Source: Herbaspirillum autotrophicum (lineage in GTDB: Bacteria > Pseudomonadota > Gammaproteobacteria > Burkholderiales > Burkholderiaceae_D). Taken from it: a stretch of 64,000 bases of DNA. Location: positions 45,409 through 109,408 of the forward strand of contig NZ_LFLS01000021.1 in NCBI RefSeq assembly GCF_001189915.1. The letters are read 5' to 3'. The position numbers and the translations under genes are program-made. Numbering within the stretch: the stretch's first letter is position 1; the number at the start of each line of letters is the position of its first letter. The notes beneath the pieces are model-generated. The model was not told where the DNA came from. It worked only from the letters and a program-made list of their open reading frames with translations, and ran no database searches. Below are positions 8,655 through 17,736 of this stretch, in pieces.

Positions 8655-9464
8655 ATGAATCAAATCAGGATCGCCGTCATCGGCGGCGGCAATATGGCGT
8701 CGGCACTGGTCAAGGGCCTGGCCGGCAACGTCACGGCGGCAAGCAATATCTGGGTGGTCGATGTCAATCCGGCGGCATTGCAGGTGCTCGCTGCGCAATT
8801 CGGCGTCAAGACCGGCAGCGATATCGCCGCCGCCATCCAAGGTGCTGACGTGATCCTGCTGGCGGTGAAGCCGCAGCATATGGATCAGGTGCTGCAAGAG
8901 ATCGCGCCCGGCCTGGCAGGACAACTGGTGATTTCACTGGCGGCCGGTTTGCAAACCCGGCAGTTGTCTTCCGGCTTGCGCGGCCACAGCGCCATCGTGC
9001 GCGCCATGCCCAATACGCCGGCGCTGATCGGACGCGGCATGACCGGCCTGTTTGCGATGGCCGGCGTCACGCCGCAACAGCGCGAACTGGTCAGCGCGAT
9101 GCTGAGTGCAGTCGGCAAGATTCTGTGGTTCGATGAAGAAGGCATGCTCGATGCCGTAACCGGGGTCTCCGGCAGCGGCCCGGCTTATGTATTCCAGTTC
9201 ATCGAGGCGCTGCAAAAAGCGGCGCAGGAAGTCGGCATCAGTGCCGCCGATGCCCGGGTGCTGGCAATCGAAACCGTGGCCGGCGCGGCGCAACTGGCCG
9301 CCACCTCGGAAGAACCGGTGCAGGTATTGCGCGAGCGCGTGACCTCCAAAGGCGGCACCACCTTTGCCGGTCTCACCAGTCTCGGCAATGACGGTTTCGA
9401 CAACGTGGTTGCCAATGCAGTGAAAGCCGCCGTTGCCCGCAGCCGCGAACTGGGTGCGCAGTAG
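8655..9464 (+). CDS. proC: pyrroline-5-carboxylate reductase
   Basis: A 269-residue protein with the N-terminal NAD(P)H-binding Rossmann motif GGGNMASALVKGL (residues ~8-20), AVKPQHMDQVL in the middle, and the conserved C-terminal substrate and dimer region (GVSGSGPAYVF, then TSKGGTTFAGL). It reduces 1-pyrroline-5-carboxylate to proline, the last step of proline synthesis, in the cytoplasm. AAGGA lies ten bases before the ATG. It follows the IclR gene by 53 bases in the same direction but has no obvious functional link to it. Confidence 0.95.
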   Translation: MNQIRIAVIGGGNMASALVKGLAGNVTAASNIWVVDVNPAALQVLAAQFGVKTGSDIAAAIQGADVILLAVKPQHMDQVLQEIAPGLAGQLVISLAAGLQTRQLSSGLRGHSAIVRAMPNTPALIGRGMTGLFAMAGVTPQQRELVSAMLSAVGKILWFDEEGMLDAVTGVSGSGPAYVFQFIEALQKAAQEVGISAADARVLAIETVAGAAQLAATSEEPVQVLRERVTSKGGTTFAGLTSLGNDGFDNVVANAVKAAVARSRELGAQ

Positions 9465-9487
9465 TAACACCGCTGCTCCCGGGCAGA

Positions 9488-10909
9488 CTAGTCCCCTGCC
9501 CGCGCTGTCGCCAGCCACCACGCTGCGGCGGCCAGCATCGATACCGCCACGGCGAGGCACAACACAATGCGCATGCCGGCCACCAGCGGCTGAAATGCCG
9601 TAATGAGAGTGCCAAAGATGGCGACCCCGAGCGCGGCGCCGGTCTGACGCGCCGCATTGAGGACCGCTGCCGCCACCCCTGCACTCTCCTTGCCGACCGT
9701 GCTCATGGCCGGAGCGGTCGCGGCCGGCGAGATGAAGCCCGACGCCAGTCCGATCGCCAGCATCGGCGCTACCGCCAACCAATACGATGAAATCCCTGCC
9801 GCCGCCAGCAAACCGAGCGCACCGGCGGCATACAAGCCGAACGCCGCGCACATGGACCCGCGCCGGCCACCGCATTTGACCAGCCGGTTGGAAATGAGGC
9901 TGCCCAGCGCCACCATGATCGTCATCGGCAGGAAGGCGAGCCCGGCCGCCAGCGGTGAATAACCTTTGGCCTGTTGCCAATCCAGACTGGTGACGAAAAA
10001 CAAACCGTAGAACACGAATGCCGATGCCATCGAAACGCAGGTTGATCCGGCGAAGATGCCGTTATTGAACAAGGCCAGTGGCAGCATCGGCTCCCGGTGG
10101 CGCAGTTCGGCCACGAGAAATACCACCCAGGCGATTACCGTCAGCGCGATCCCCGCCACGATCACCGGCGATCCCCAGCCCAGCGCGCGGCCTTCGATCA
10201 GCACCGCAATCAATCCGCCCAGCGCGATGATGGCCGACAATTGCCCCGCCAGATCGAAGCGCTGCGCCGGCAACGCAGTGGCGTCACCGGGAATGCGCAG
10301 CGTCATCCCGATTCCCAGCAAGCCGACCGGTACATTGACAAAGAAGATGCTGCGCCAGTCAAACAACTGAATCAGTATGCCGCCCACCAGCGGTCCGGCC
10401 GCCATGGCGATACCGCCGCAAGCAACCCAGATGCCGACGGCGCGCGCCCGCTGGTGCGGATCGGGGCAGGCCTGATTGATCAGTTTCAGCGAACACGGCA
10501 CCAGCATGGCGGCCCCGGCACCCTGCAAGACGCGCGCCATGACGAGCGTTGGCAGGTCCGGCGCCATGCCGCACGCCACCGATGCCAGGGTGAACAACGC
10601 CAGCCCGGCCAGATAGATATTGCGCGCGCCCCGGCGGTCGCCCAGCTTGCCGCCGCTCAGCAACAGGCTGGCAAACGCCAGCGTGTAGGCATTCATCACC
10701 CATTGCAGTCCTTCGATATGGGTCGCCAGCGACGTGGCAATATCGTTCAGCGCGACATTGACGATTGAGGTATCCAGCAAGACGATGACATAGCTGACGC
10801 TGGTGGCGGCCAGCACCCGGCGCGCCGTCAAGCCCTCCGGATCGCGGCCCGGGATTGCCTGCAACCGCGCAGGGCGGCTGCCTGTTTTGATATTGGTGTT
10901 GTCAGTCAT
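9488..10909 (-). CDS. MFS transporter, DHA2 (EmrB/QacA) family
   Basis: A 473-residue inner-membrane protein with about 14 hydrophobic segments, as expected for the drug:H+ antiporter-2 family. The motif A-like loop GGKLGDRRGARNIYLAG follows TM2, and the motif C-like TM5 segment is ACGGIAMAAGPLVGGIL. It probably exports a drug-like or toxic compound using proton motive force. I place the start at 10909 (MTDNTNIKTG) because the 17 residues upstream look non-native, although GAGG then abuts the ATG. A perfect 24-base palindrome lies 50-73 bases upstream. A short AraC-type regulator is encoded just upstream in the same direction. Confidence 0.85.
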   Translation of the reverse strand: MTDNTNIKTGSRPARLQAIPGRDPEGLTARRVLAATSVSYVIVLLDTSIVNVALNDIATSLATHIEGLQWVMNAYTLAFASLLLSGGKLGDRRGARNIYLAGLALFTLASVACGMAPDLPTLVMARVLQGAGAAMLVPCSLKLINQACPDPHQRARAVGIWVACGGIAMAAGPLVGGILIQLFDWRSIFFVNVPVGLLGIGMTLRIPGDATALPAQRFDLAGQLSAIIALGGLIAVLIEGRALGWGSPVIVAGIALTVIAWVVFLVAELRHREPMLPLALFNNGIFAGSTCVSMASAFVFYGLFFVTSLDWQQAKGYSPLAAGLAFLPMTIMVALGSLISNRLVKCGGRRGSMCAAFGLYAAGALGLLAAAGISSYWLAVAPMLAIGLASGFISPAATAPAMSTVGKESAGVAAAVLNAARQTGAALGVAIFGTLITAFQPLVAGMRIVLCLAVAVSMLAAAAWWLATARAGD

Positions 10910-10958
10910 CCTCGGGTCCGCGGCAAAAGCATGGAGCCTAACGTGGATGAGATGCCGC

Positions 10959-10982
10959 ATGCTTCGCTACGTAGCGAAGCAT
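10959..10982. promoter_or_regulatory. perfect 24-bp palindrome, probable operator
   Basis: The arm ATGCTTCGCTAC (10959-10970) is followed directly by its exact reverse complement (10971-10982), with no spacer. It lies between the AraC-type gene and the MFS exporter gene, 50 bases upstream of the MFS start. There is no T-tract on either side, so a terminator is unlikely; a dimeric repressor or activator site is the natural reading. Its core CTACGTAG also occurs upstream of cstA (60959-60966). Confidence 0.6.
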
Positions 10983-11091
10983 CGTGACCGGTCTGAGGAC
11001 AGCGCCGGTGAACGCGGATCGCGAATGCCGCACCGTCACTGGCGGTTGCCATAGCTTGCCGCGCCGGGCAATGCCGCCATCAGGATATTGC

Positions 11092-11556
11092 TCAGCGCGT
11101 TCCCTGCCGCCGGAACTCACGCGGCGTCATGCCATGCGCGCGCCGGAATGCCCGGCTGAAATCGGAGGCACTGCGAAAGCCGGCAGCGTAGGCGATATCG
11201 ATGATCGGGCGCTGCGGGACCCGCACCAGAATCACGCTGGCCTCTTGCAGACGGCAGCAGCGGATGTAGCGGGCCAGGCCGCCCTCGGCGCCAAACATGC
11301 GGTACAACGTGGGACGCGAAAGTTGAAAGGCGGCCTGGATGGTGCCCGGCGACAGCCGTGCCGAATCCAGCCGGTCATTGATATAGTCGCGGATGCTGTC
11401 GATCAGGCAATTGCGTTCTGCGGCCTTGCGCCGTATCGCTGCGGGTGATTCACTGCGTTGCCGCACGCCGCTGCGCACGCCGCCGAAGCGGTGCTCCGGG
11501 GCGGTCGCGCCAGAGGCTGATACCGCCGGCTGCGGACCGGCGCTCATATATTGCAT
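11092..11556 (-). CDS. AraC-type DNA-binding protein lacking the sensor domain
   Basis: About 154 residues. The C-terminal ~105 form an AraC/XylS double helix-turn-helix: SPGTIQAAFQLSRPTLYRMF for the first helix-turn-helix, DIAYAAGFRSASDFSRAFRR for the second, ending GMTPREFRRQ. Most family members have about 300 residues with an N-terminal sensor or dimer domain; here only a ~45-residue low-complexity leader precedes the DNA-binding part. It is therefore either a stand-alone MarA/SoxS-like regulator or a 5'-truncated gene. AGGAGG stands nine bases before the ATG at 11556, which argues for an expressed short protein. The adjacent MFS exporter is its likely target. Confidence 0.75.
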   Translation of the reverse strand: MQYMSAGPQPAVSASGATAPEHRFGGVRSGVRQRSESPAAIRRKAAERNCLIDSIRDYINDRLDSARLSPGTIQAAFQLSRPTLYRMFGAEGGLARYIRCCRLQEASVILVRVPQRPIIDIAYAAGFRSASDFSRAFRRAHGMTPREFRRQGTR

Positions 11557-11677
11557 TTTTATCATCCTCCTCTGCAGCCTTGTGAATGCACGTCACTGTA
11601 GGACCTGCGCCGCCCGCTTGTCTGTAGCACAAACGCGCTACAAAAGCGGCGGCCCGGCGGCGTACAATGGCACTCCT

Positions 11678-12397
11678 ATGCCAGCCACTCCAGACAGTCC
11701 TGCCGCCACCATCCACGTCGCCATCGTCGAGGATGATCCCGACTTTCGCGCCGCCTTGAGCAAGGTGGTACAAGCCGCACCGGACATGCGGCTGGCGCAC
11801 ACCGCAGCGACCCGGGCCGAGGGCTTGCTGATGTTGCAAGGGCCGCCGGCCGATGTGTTGCTGGTTGATCTCGGTTTGCCCGATGGCTCCGGCATTGACG
11901 TGATCCAGACCGCCGTCGTGCAATGGCCAAGCTGCCACATCATGGTCAGCACCAATTTCGGTGATGAAACCCATGTCATGCGCTCGATTGAAGCCGGTGC
12001 TGCCGGCTATCTGCTGAAAGACAGTTCGCCGGCCAGGATGAGTGATGAAATTCGCAGCCTCGCCAGCGGCGGCAGCCCGATCAGCCCCATCATCGCGCGT
12101 CAGGTATTGGCGCGGTTTCGGGCCGGTGCAAGCGGCCAGGCCGGCGCCGCGGCAGCGCCGGAAGCGGCCGCGAACACTGAAAAAGCGGCAGCGGCCGCCG
12201 GCCTGTTGTCGGCGCGGGAACGGGAAGTGCTCGACTACATTACGCGCGGTTTTACTACTCACGAAATAGCACGTCTGATGCAGTTATCGCATTTCACGGT
12301 ACGCACGTTCGTGCGCCGCATCTACGACAAACTCAAAGTCACCTCCAAGACCGAAGCCATTTACGAGGCAAGGACCCTTGGTTTGCTGCCCGATTAA
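11678..12397 (+). CDS. NarL/LuxR-type response regulator
   Basis: This 239-residue protein has an N-terminal receiver domain: acidic pocket EDD at residues 18-20, phospho-acceptor Asp64 in VDLGLPDGSG and Lys in YLLKDSS. An Ala-rich linker follows, then a LuxR-type helix-turn-helix (LSAREREVLDYITRGFTTHE onward). It should be phosphorylated by the histidine kinase encoded 42 bases downstream and bind DNA as a dimer. The true start is the ATG at 11678: the longer frame upstream has no family similarity. The -10-like TACAAT lies only about 15 bases before it, so the leader is very short. Confidence 0.9.
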   Translation: MPATPDSPAATIHVAIVEDDPDFRAALSKVVQAAPDMRLAHTAATRAEGLLMLQGPPADVLLVDLGLPDGSGIDVIQTAVVQWPSCHIMVSTNFGDETHVMRSIEAGAAGYLLKDSSPARMSDEIRSLASGGSPISPIIARQVLARFRAGASGQAGAAAAPEAAANTEKAAAAAGLLSAREREVLDYITRGFTTHEIARLMQLSHFTVRTFVRRIYDKLKVTSKTEAIYEARTLGLLPD

Positions 12398-12439
12398 GTA
12401 CCGTGTCGCAAACCGATGCCGGTCGGTTATGATGCCGAC

Positions 12440-14389
12440 ATGAAACTGCGCCCGGCCTCCCTTTTTTCCAGTGCGATCTTCGTCTTTTCTCTGGCGTTGC
12501 TGGTCGCCGTGGGTGCCTGGTATCTGCAGACCAGCAATGCCGGATCGGCGACCAGCCTCCATCTGACGCATGCCGAATGGCAGGATACGGATACCCGCGT
12601 CACGGCCGCGCCGCCACTCAGCATTGACCGCAGCAGCTTGCCGCCGACGTGGCAAGCCATCGTGTTGCCGGCCACCTTGCCGGTGAACCCGGGGCCGCAG
12701 ACACAAACCGGCGATGCCGGCCAGACGCCGCTGCGCACCACCTGGATCCGACTCACGCCGGACGAGCGCAACGTCGCTGCCGGTCCGCTGATGCTATATG
12801 GCGCGCGCATCAAGACCAGCGGCAACGTGACCCTTTATGCCAATGGCCGGCTGGTACAGCGGGTGCAAGCGCAAGGTGAACTCTGGAACAGCTTGTTCAC
12901 GCCCTTGTGGGTGCCGCTGGATCAGGCTGTCGATGGCGCACCGTTACAGGAAATCCTGATCCGTGTGGAGCACGCAGCCGAAACGCCGGTGGGCTTGTCT
13001 TCGCTGTGGATCGGGCCGGCGGCGGCATTGCAAGGCCGCTATTACCTGCGCCAGTGGTTGCAGCGGGAATTGCCGGCCACGCTCAGTGCCGCCTTCATGG
13101 CGGTCGGCATTTTTGCCCTGTTCGTCTGGTTCAGACGCCGTCATGAAACCAGCTATCTGCTGTTCTTCAATCTGGCGGCAGTATCGTTCGTCGGCCATCT
13201 GCACTACTACGTCAGCCTGCCGATTGTCAGCGACTGGTTTGCGTGGCTGACGGCGAACGCCTTGTTCTGGTTGCTGATGGTGATCCATCTGTTTTTGCGT
13301 CAGTTGCACGGACAAGCACTGACCTGGCTGACCCGAGCCGTGGTTGGCGTGACCCTGCTGATCAGCATCCTCAGCATGCCGGTGCCGGGCATCCTGCCGG
13401 TCTATCCGAGCACCTCGCTGCTGGTGCCGCTGGTGTATGCCATCGCGGTGATCATGGGGGTGGTGGTCAGCGTCACGGGCGCCCTCTGTTCCCGCGGACG
13501 TTCGCGCGACGGTCTGCTGGTGGCGGTCGGCGTGGCGGCCTCGACCCTGCTCGGGATGTCCGACTGGCTGCTGCACAACAATGTCATCGGTCCCGAAGGC
13601 TGGTTCCTCGGCGCCTATACCAATGCCGTCACCTTCGCCATGTTCGGCACCTTGATGTACCGCCATTACGTCGGCGCCATCGCCGCAGTGGAACAGCTCA
13701 ATGCCAGTCTGGCGCAACGCCTGCAACAACGCGAAACCGAGCTGGAACTGAGCCATCAGCGCCTGCGCCAGGCAGCCCTGCGCCAAAGCATCAGTGACGA
13801 GCGTCAGCGGCTGATGCAAGACATGCACGATGGGCTGGGATCGTCATTGATCAGCGCCATCCGTTCGGTAGAACATGGCGGCGTCAGCGACAGCAAGATA
13901 TCGCAAATACTCAAGGACTGTCTGGATGATTTGAAGCTGACCATCGATTCGATGGAGCCGGTGGAAGCGGATTTACTGTTGTTGCTGGCGACCCTGCGCT
14001 TCCGGCTGGAGCCGCGTCTGGAAGACACCAATATCAAGCTGGTCTGGGAAGTACAGGAACTGCCGGCGCTGGACTGGCTGGAGCCGTCCAGCGCGCTGCA
14101 TATCTTGCGCATCGTGCAGGAAAGCATCGCCAATATCCTGCGCCATACCAGTGCCGACAGGATCCGCGTGCACACCGCAGCCGAGGCAGACGGCGTGGTC
14201 GTCATGATTGAAGACAACGGTGCCGGCTTCGACCCCGACCAGGCGCTGCTGCGCGCCGCCGGGCGCGGCTTGCATAATCAGCAGCGACGCGCCAGATCCA
14301 TTGACGGCAGCGTAGCCTGGCACTCGACCGCAGCCGGCACCCGTTTTACGCTGTGGCTGCCGCTGCGGCGCCAGGTGTCTGGCGCCTAG
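12440..14389 (+). CDS. membrane sensor histidine kinase (NarX/DesK-type catalytic core)
   Basis: A 649-residue kinase. An N-terminal signal or anchor helix is followed by a ~170-residue extracytoplasmic domain, then seven hydrophobic segments (about residues 210-400). This layout resembles 7TM-DISM sensors. The catalytic part has a coiled region, the phospho-accepting His463 in MQDMHDGLGSS, and an ATPase with the N-box IVQESIANILRHT and G-box IEDNGAGFD. It pairs with the response regulator gene immediately upstream. The start at 12440 gives a clean signal anchor. The stimulus is unknown. Confidence 0.88.
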   Translation: MKLRPASLFSSAIFVFSLALLVAVGAWYLQTSNAGSATSLHLTHAEWQDTDTRVTAAPPLSIDRSSLPPTWQAIVLPATLPVNPGPQTQTGDAGQTPLRTTWIRLTPDERNVAAGPLMLYGARIKTSGNVTLYANGRLVQRVQAQGELWNSLFTPLWVPLDQAVDGAPLQEILIRVEHAAETPVGLSSLWIGPAAALQGRYYLRQWLQRELPATLSAAFMAVGIFALFVWFRRRHETSYLLFFNLAAVSFVGHLHYYVSLPIVSDWFAWLTANALFWLLMVIHLFLRQLHGQALTWLTRAVVGVTLLISILSMPVPGILPVYPSTSLLVPLVYAIAVIMGVVVSVTGALCSRGRSRDGLLVAVGVAASTLLGMSDWLLHNNVIGPEGWFLGAYTNAVTFAMFGTLMYRHYVGAIAAVEQLNASLAQRLQQRETELELSHQRLRQAALRQSISDERQRLMQDMHDGLGSSLISAIRSVEHGGVSDSKISQILKDCLDDLKLTIDSMEPVEADLLLLLATLRFRLEPRLEDTNIKLVWEVQELPALDWLEPSSALHILRIVQESIANILRHTSADRIRVHTAAEADGVVVMIEDNGAGFDPDQALLRAAGRGLHNQQRRARSIDGSVAWHSTAAGTRFTLWLPLRRQVSGA

Positions 14390-14408
14390 ACGCATTCAAC
14401 ACCAGCGC

Positions 14409-15068
14409 TCAACACCACAGCCGATGCAAGGTATCGCCAAACCCGCCGCGCGCGCGACAGGCAAAGCGGCTGCTGGTCTGGACCCGGGGCGCGGCGCTCC
14501 ATGCGATCTGCACCCCGCATGCCAGCAGCGCCTGCACCAGCGCGACATCTTCGCCACAGCGCAAGGCGGAAAAGCCGCCGGCGCGCAAATATGCGGCCGC
14601 CGAAACGCCGAGATTGGCGCCATGAATATGCCGGTGTCCATCGTGATCGCGATAGCAATCGTAAAACCGTTCCCGCAACAAGGCACCGCGCGCACCGTGT
14701 ACGGCCCAGTCCAGCACCGACACCGTGCCGCATACCGCATCGCTGTCCAAAGCCAGTTGCCGCGGCAGCCAGTCATGCGAGACCACGCTGTCGGCATCGG
14801 TAAATGCCAGCCAGCGCGCTCCCTGTTGCAGCAGGTAACGGGCGCCGGCAGCGCGTGCCGTACCGACACTGCGCGCCCCGATCTGCAAACACTCGACCTC
14901 AAGTGCCGCTGCCAGCAGCGCCGACCGGTCGGTACAGGCATCCAGCACCACGACGATGCGGACCTGTTCCCCCATCAGCCCGGGATGACGCGCCGCGACT
15001 TGCAGCGAGAGCAGGCAGCCACGCAGGAAATCTTCTTCATTGTGGACCGGGATCACCACGCCGATCAT
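14409..15068 (-). CDS. family 2 glycosyltransferase
   Basis: A 219-residue GT-A fold enzyme. It begins MIGVVIPVHNEEDFLRG, has VVLDACTDRS near residue 42 and the metal/nucleotide-sugar DXD-type motif DAD at residues 91-93 in FTDADSVVSHDW, and ends without transmembrane helices. It should transfer a sugar from an NDP-sugar to an unknown acceptor. Its ATG overlaps the stop of the methyltransferase gene (ATGA), so the two are translationally coupled. It is the last gene of a four-gene operon with a PIG-L deacetylase and an acyl-CoA dehydrogenase-like protein. The C-terminal part is short compared with most GT2 enzymes. Confidence 0.85.
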   Translation of the reverse strand: MIGVVIPVHNEEDFLRGCLLSLQVAARHPGLMGEQVRIVVVLDACTDRSALLAAALEVECLQIGARSVGTARAAGARYLLQQGARWLAFTDADSVVSHDWLPRQLALDSDAVCGTVSVLDWAVHGARGALLRERFYDCYRDHDGHRHIHGANLGVSAAAYLRAGGFSALRCGEDVALVQALLACGVQIAWSAAPRVQTSSRFACRARGGFGDTLHRLWC

Positions 15069-15721
15069 GCCAGCCCCTGTTGCTGCGCAATGGACGCCGG
15101 CTGGCGGCACCACATGTCGAGCAGGAAATCCTCATCCTGATAGTGCGCCATGCGATGCAGCGCCGGTATGTTGTCGAAGCCGGCGTGAATGCTTGCGGTA
15201 TCGTGCAGGCGTTGCGGAAAATCGTGACGCCAGTGACAGGCCAGCAGTACGCCGTCGTCCGCCAGCGAACCATTGATCAGCGCCGGCAGCCGCTGCAAGG
15301 CCGCGGCATCCAGATAGTAGGCCAGTTCACTGATGACGATCAGATCGAAGCTGGCGCCGAGATGCGCGGGCCAGTCGGCCGGCAAGGTCATGTCGATGAA
15401 GCGGGCATGACAATGGGGCTGATGCCCCGGCGCAAAGAAATTGGGCTGGCGTTGCTGATATTGCTGCCAGCGGCGACGCGCAATATCCACCGCTGCCGGT
15501 GCCAGATCGCCGGCCAGAATGTGGTCGCAATGCGGTCCCAGCGCCAGCGTCAGCTCGCCGGTGCCGCAGCCCGGTTCGAGCGCATTGCGGAAGCGCCGGC
15601 GCGGCAGCATCGCTGTCAGCAGCGCGCGTTTGCGTTGTTCGTACCAGTTATCTTCAATCCGCCACGGATCGTCGCTGGCCTGGTACAAGGCGTCGAAATA
15701 GTCGGATGACATGGCCCGCAT
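15065..15721 (-). CDS. SAM-dependent methyltransferase, NodS-like
   Basis: A 218-residue class I methyltransferase. SAM motif I is EPGCGTGELT (residues 49-58), the acidic motif II region is GDLAPAAVDIARRRW, and LIVISELAYYL is the post-I strand. The N-terminal YFDALYQASDDPWRIEDNWY matches the DPW...WYE/RRK signature of the NodS family, whose founder N-methylates a deacetylated glucosamine in Nod factor synthesis. GGAGG four bases before ATG 15721 decides this start over the one at 15748. Coming after a PIG-L deacetylase and before a glycosyltransferase, an N-methylation of a freed amino sugar is a reasonable guess. Confidence 0.88.
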   Translation of the reverse strand: MRAMSSDYFDALYQASDDPWRIEDNWYEQRKRALLTAMLPRRRFRNALEPGCGTGELTLALGPHCDHILAGDLAPAAVDIARRRWQQYQQRQPNFFAPGHQPHCHARFIDMTLPADWPAHLGASFDLIVISELAYYLDAAALQRLPALINGSLADDGVLLACHWRHDFPQRLHDTASIHAGFDNIPALHRMAHYQDEDFLLDMWCRQPASIAQQQGLA

Positions 15722-15762
15722 GCGCCCTCCTCGGTTTTTCAGTGACATGGTGCAAAAACAAT

Positions 15763-16536
15763 CTACACAAAATAAATTTCATAAGGCCGCAGAAAGTGCG
15801 CCAGTACTTCATTGCTGAGCACGGCGGCATTGCCGGTCGACAAATCCGGTTCCAGCTGGCTGCGATAGCACTGCAGCGCTTGCGCCTTGCGCTCCACCTG
15901 TTCTTGATCGAGTGCCAGTTTGCGCGCGCTGTGCCACGGTATGTCGCCATCATCGGGCTGACGCCAGTGCCACAGCCAGACCGGCACTTCGATCACATGA
16001 CAACCGATGCGGCGACCGACATCACGACAAACTTCGCCGACTGCATCGTGATCCGGGTGACCGTCCAGATGCCAGCTCGCCAGCAAGGTATCGCTGCGCT
16101 GCACATAGGCCAGCAGCAGATCCTGGAGTTTGAGGCGATGTTCAGCGACCCGGCTGTCCGGAATATTGGCGCGCATGATGTCGACCTGCACCAGTTCCAG
16201 CACCCCCAGCGCAGCGATGGTTTCCGCCGGCCGCAGCTGCGCCAGCAAACCGGCGCTCATGGCGGAGCCACTGGCATGACTGCCCTCGCCATCCGACACC
16301 GCAATCAGCAAGATATCGCGCCCGGCTTGCGCCAGCGCCATCAGCAAGCCGGCACAACCCAGCACTTCATCATCCGGATGCGGTGCCACCACCACCGCCC
16401 GCGATCCGGCCGGCACCAATTGCGCCGCGCCAACCTCCGGCACTTGTGCCATGCGGGGGTGTTCACGCCAATGCTGTTCGACCGTGCCGGGATGATTTTG
16501 CAAGCGCTCGGCAGGCGTTGAAATCACAGTTGCCAT
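15763..16536 (-). CDS. PIG-L family deacetylase
   Basis: This 257-residue zinc hydrolase has the family motif APHPDDEVLG (zinc ligands in HPDDE, residues 53-57) and the second metal motif HPDHD (160-164). Family members such as MshB, BshB and GlcNAc-PI deacetylase remove acetyl from N-acetylglucosamine-containing substrates. The start at 16536 overlaps the end of the acyl-CoA dehydrogenase-like gene by 13 bases, so translation is probably coupled. The substrate is unknown. The operon partners (methyltransferase, GT2, acyl dehydrogenase) suggest modification of a glycolipid-like or amino-sugar compound. Confidence 0.9.
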   Translation of the reverse strand: MATVISTPAERLQNHPGTVEQHWREHPRMAQVPEVGAAQLVPAGSRAVVVAPHPDDEVLGCAGLLMALAQAGRDILLIAVSDGEGSHASGSAMSAGLLAQLRPAETIAALGVLELVQVDIMRANIPDSRVAEHRLKLQDLLLAYVQRSDTLLASWHLDGHPDHDAVGEVCRDVGRRIGCHVIEVPVWLWHWRQPDDGDIPWHSARKLALDQEQVERKAQALQCYRSQLEPDLSTGNAAVLSNEVLAHFLRPYEIYFV

Positions 16537-17585
16537 GGGTGTTCTCGCTCGCTTCCATGTTGCTCTGCGCAAAAGCGACCCAGTGCTGCCAGATCGCGTT
16601 CAGCGTGACTTTGGCGCAAAAATACCGGCAAGTCGGCCAGCATCCGGCTGGACCACGGATCCCGGCAATACGGCGCCGCCCCAAGCGCCTGGCCCAATGC
16701 CTGCATCACTTGCGTGGCGGCCCACTCGCACCCCAGCCGCACCCGCATTGCGCTGTGATAGCTGTCACCGAGCGGGGCCGCATCTATCTCTTGCGCGGCC
16801 GCGCGCAAGGCGCACGCTGCCAGATTCAAGGCCATGTCGGCGCGCCCCAGATGCGCCAGGGCATGAGGGTCGTTACGGGCAGTCAGATGCTCCCGCAGAT
16901 AATGAACCAACTGCGCCGCCGCCCCGTACCAGCAGGCCGCGATACCTGCTGCGCCATGCCAGAACCCGGGCCGCCGCGTGTAGAAACCGGGGCTGCCGAT
17001 GGTGATCCCGAGCGCCTCATTGAATTGCACATTGACGCTCATGGTGTTGGCCATGCCGACAGCATGCCAGCCTTCATCCGAGATCACGATGCCGGACTGG
17101 TACAAATCCACGGCCACCAGACAAGGCTGGCCTTGCTCGTTCCAGCCGCTGAGGATGGCGTGGGTCAACACCCGGGCTCCCGAGCACCAGGCTTTGGTGC
17201 CGCTCAGCCGGACTTCCTGACTGTCCGTACCGCCGGCAGCGCGGATCTCGACCCGGGCTTGCGGCGGTTCGGCACACCACACGCCCCAACGGCTGTCAGC
17301 CACCGGTGGCGTCACGCCGGCCTCGGCCAGAATCGCCAGCGCATCGGTATGCCCTTCGTACAATTTGGTCAGGCTCAGGTCATGTGCCGCGACTGCCGCC
17401 AATGCCTGCCAACGCAGCAAGATATGGCCGTCACCTGGCAACACCAGACGGTCCAGCCCGGCCTCGATCATGGCCGCCAGCAACAAGCCGGTAGTGTTAT
17501 TGACATCCAGATCAGTGGCGCTCTGGCGCTGGTCAAGAAAAGCGCGGATGGCAGGCGCCTGATCAATACCGATTGCCGAATGCAT
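16524..17585 (-). CDS. acyl-CoA dehydrogenase-like flavoprotein
   Basis: The 353 residues show the acyl-CoA dehydrogenase pattern: an N-terminal helical domain (ALAAVAAHDLSLTKLYEGH), a middle beta domain (LSGTKAWCSGA, then DEGWHAVGMANTMSVNVQFN), and a C-terminal helical bundle. It is shorter than the usual ~380-400 residues, and I could not place the catalytic glutamate with confidence. It would oxidise an acyl thioester using FAD. GGAGG five bases before the ATG at 17585 fixes the start. It is the first gene of the PIG-L/methyltransferase/GT operon and lies about 150 bases downstream of a stress-type promoter. Confidence 0.82.
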   Translation of the reverse strand: MHSAIGIDQAPAIRAFLDQRQSATDLDVNNTTGLLLAAMIEAGLDRLVLPGDGHILLRWQALAAVAAHDLSLTKLYEGHTDALAILAEAGVTPPVADSRWGVWCAEPPQARVEIRAAGGTDSQEVRLSGTKAWCSGARVLTHAILSGWNEQGQPCLVAVDLYQSGIVISDEGWHAVGMANTMSVNVQFNEALGITIGSPGFYTRRPGFWHGAAGIAACWYGAAAQLVHYLREHLTARNDPHALAHLGRADMALNLAACALRAAAQEIDAAPLGDSYHSAMRVRLGCEWAATQVMQALGQALGAAPYCRDPWSSRMLADLPVFLRQSHAERDLAALGRFCAEQHGSEREHPWQL

Positions 17586-17736
17586 CAGCACCTCCGGAGA
17601 TGAAATAAGAGAAATAAAAAGGTCAGAACACAGCGCGGGCTATACCAACCAATGCCTGCCACCGGTCGCGCCCGCGGCTTGTCGTGACACGCTGTGCCGA
17701 CTCAACTTCAGCATAAAAGCAAACCCCGGGCCCCGA

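Noticed and set aside
9479..9500. CGGGCAG...CTGCCCG inverted repeat between proC and the MFS gene
   Set aside because: Could be a weak bidirectional terminator, but there is no T-tract on either side and one arm lies in the MFS stop region.
11595..11612. CCTACA on the minus strand before the AraC-type gene
   Set aside because: No -10-like block at the expected distance (GGCTGC instead).
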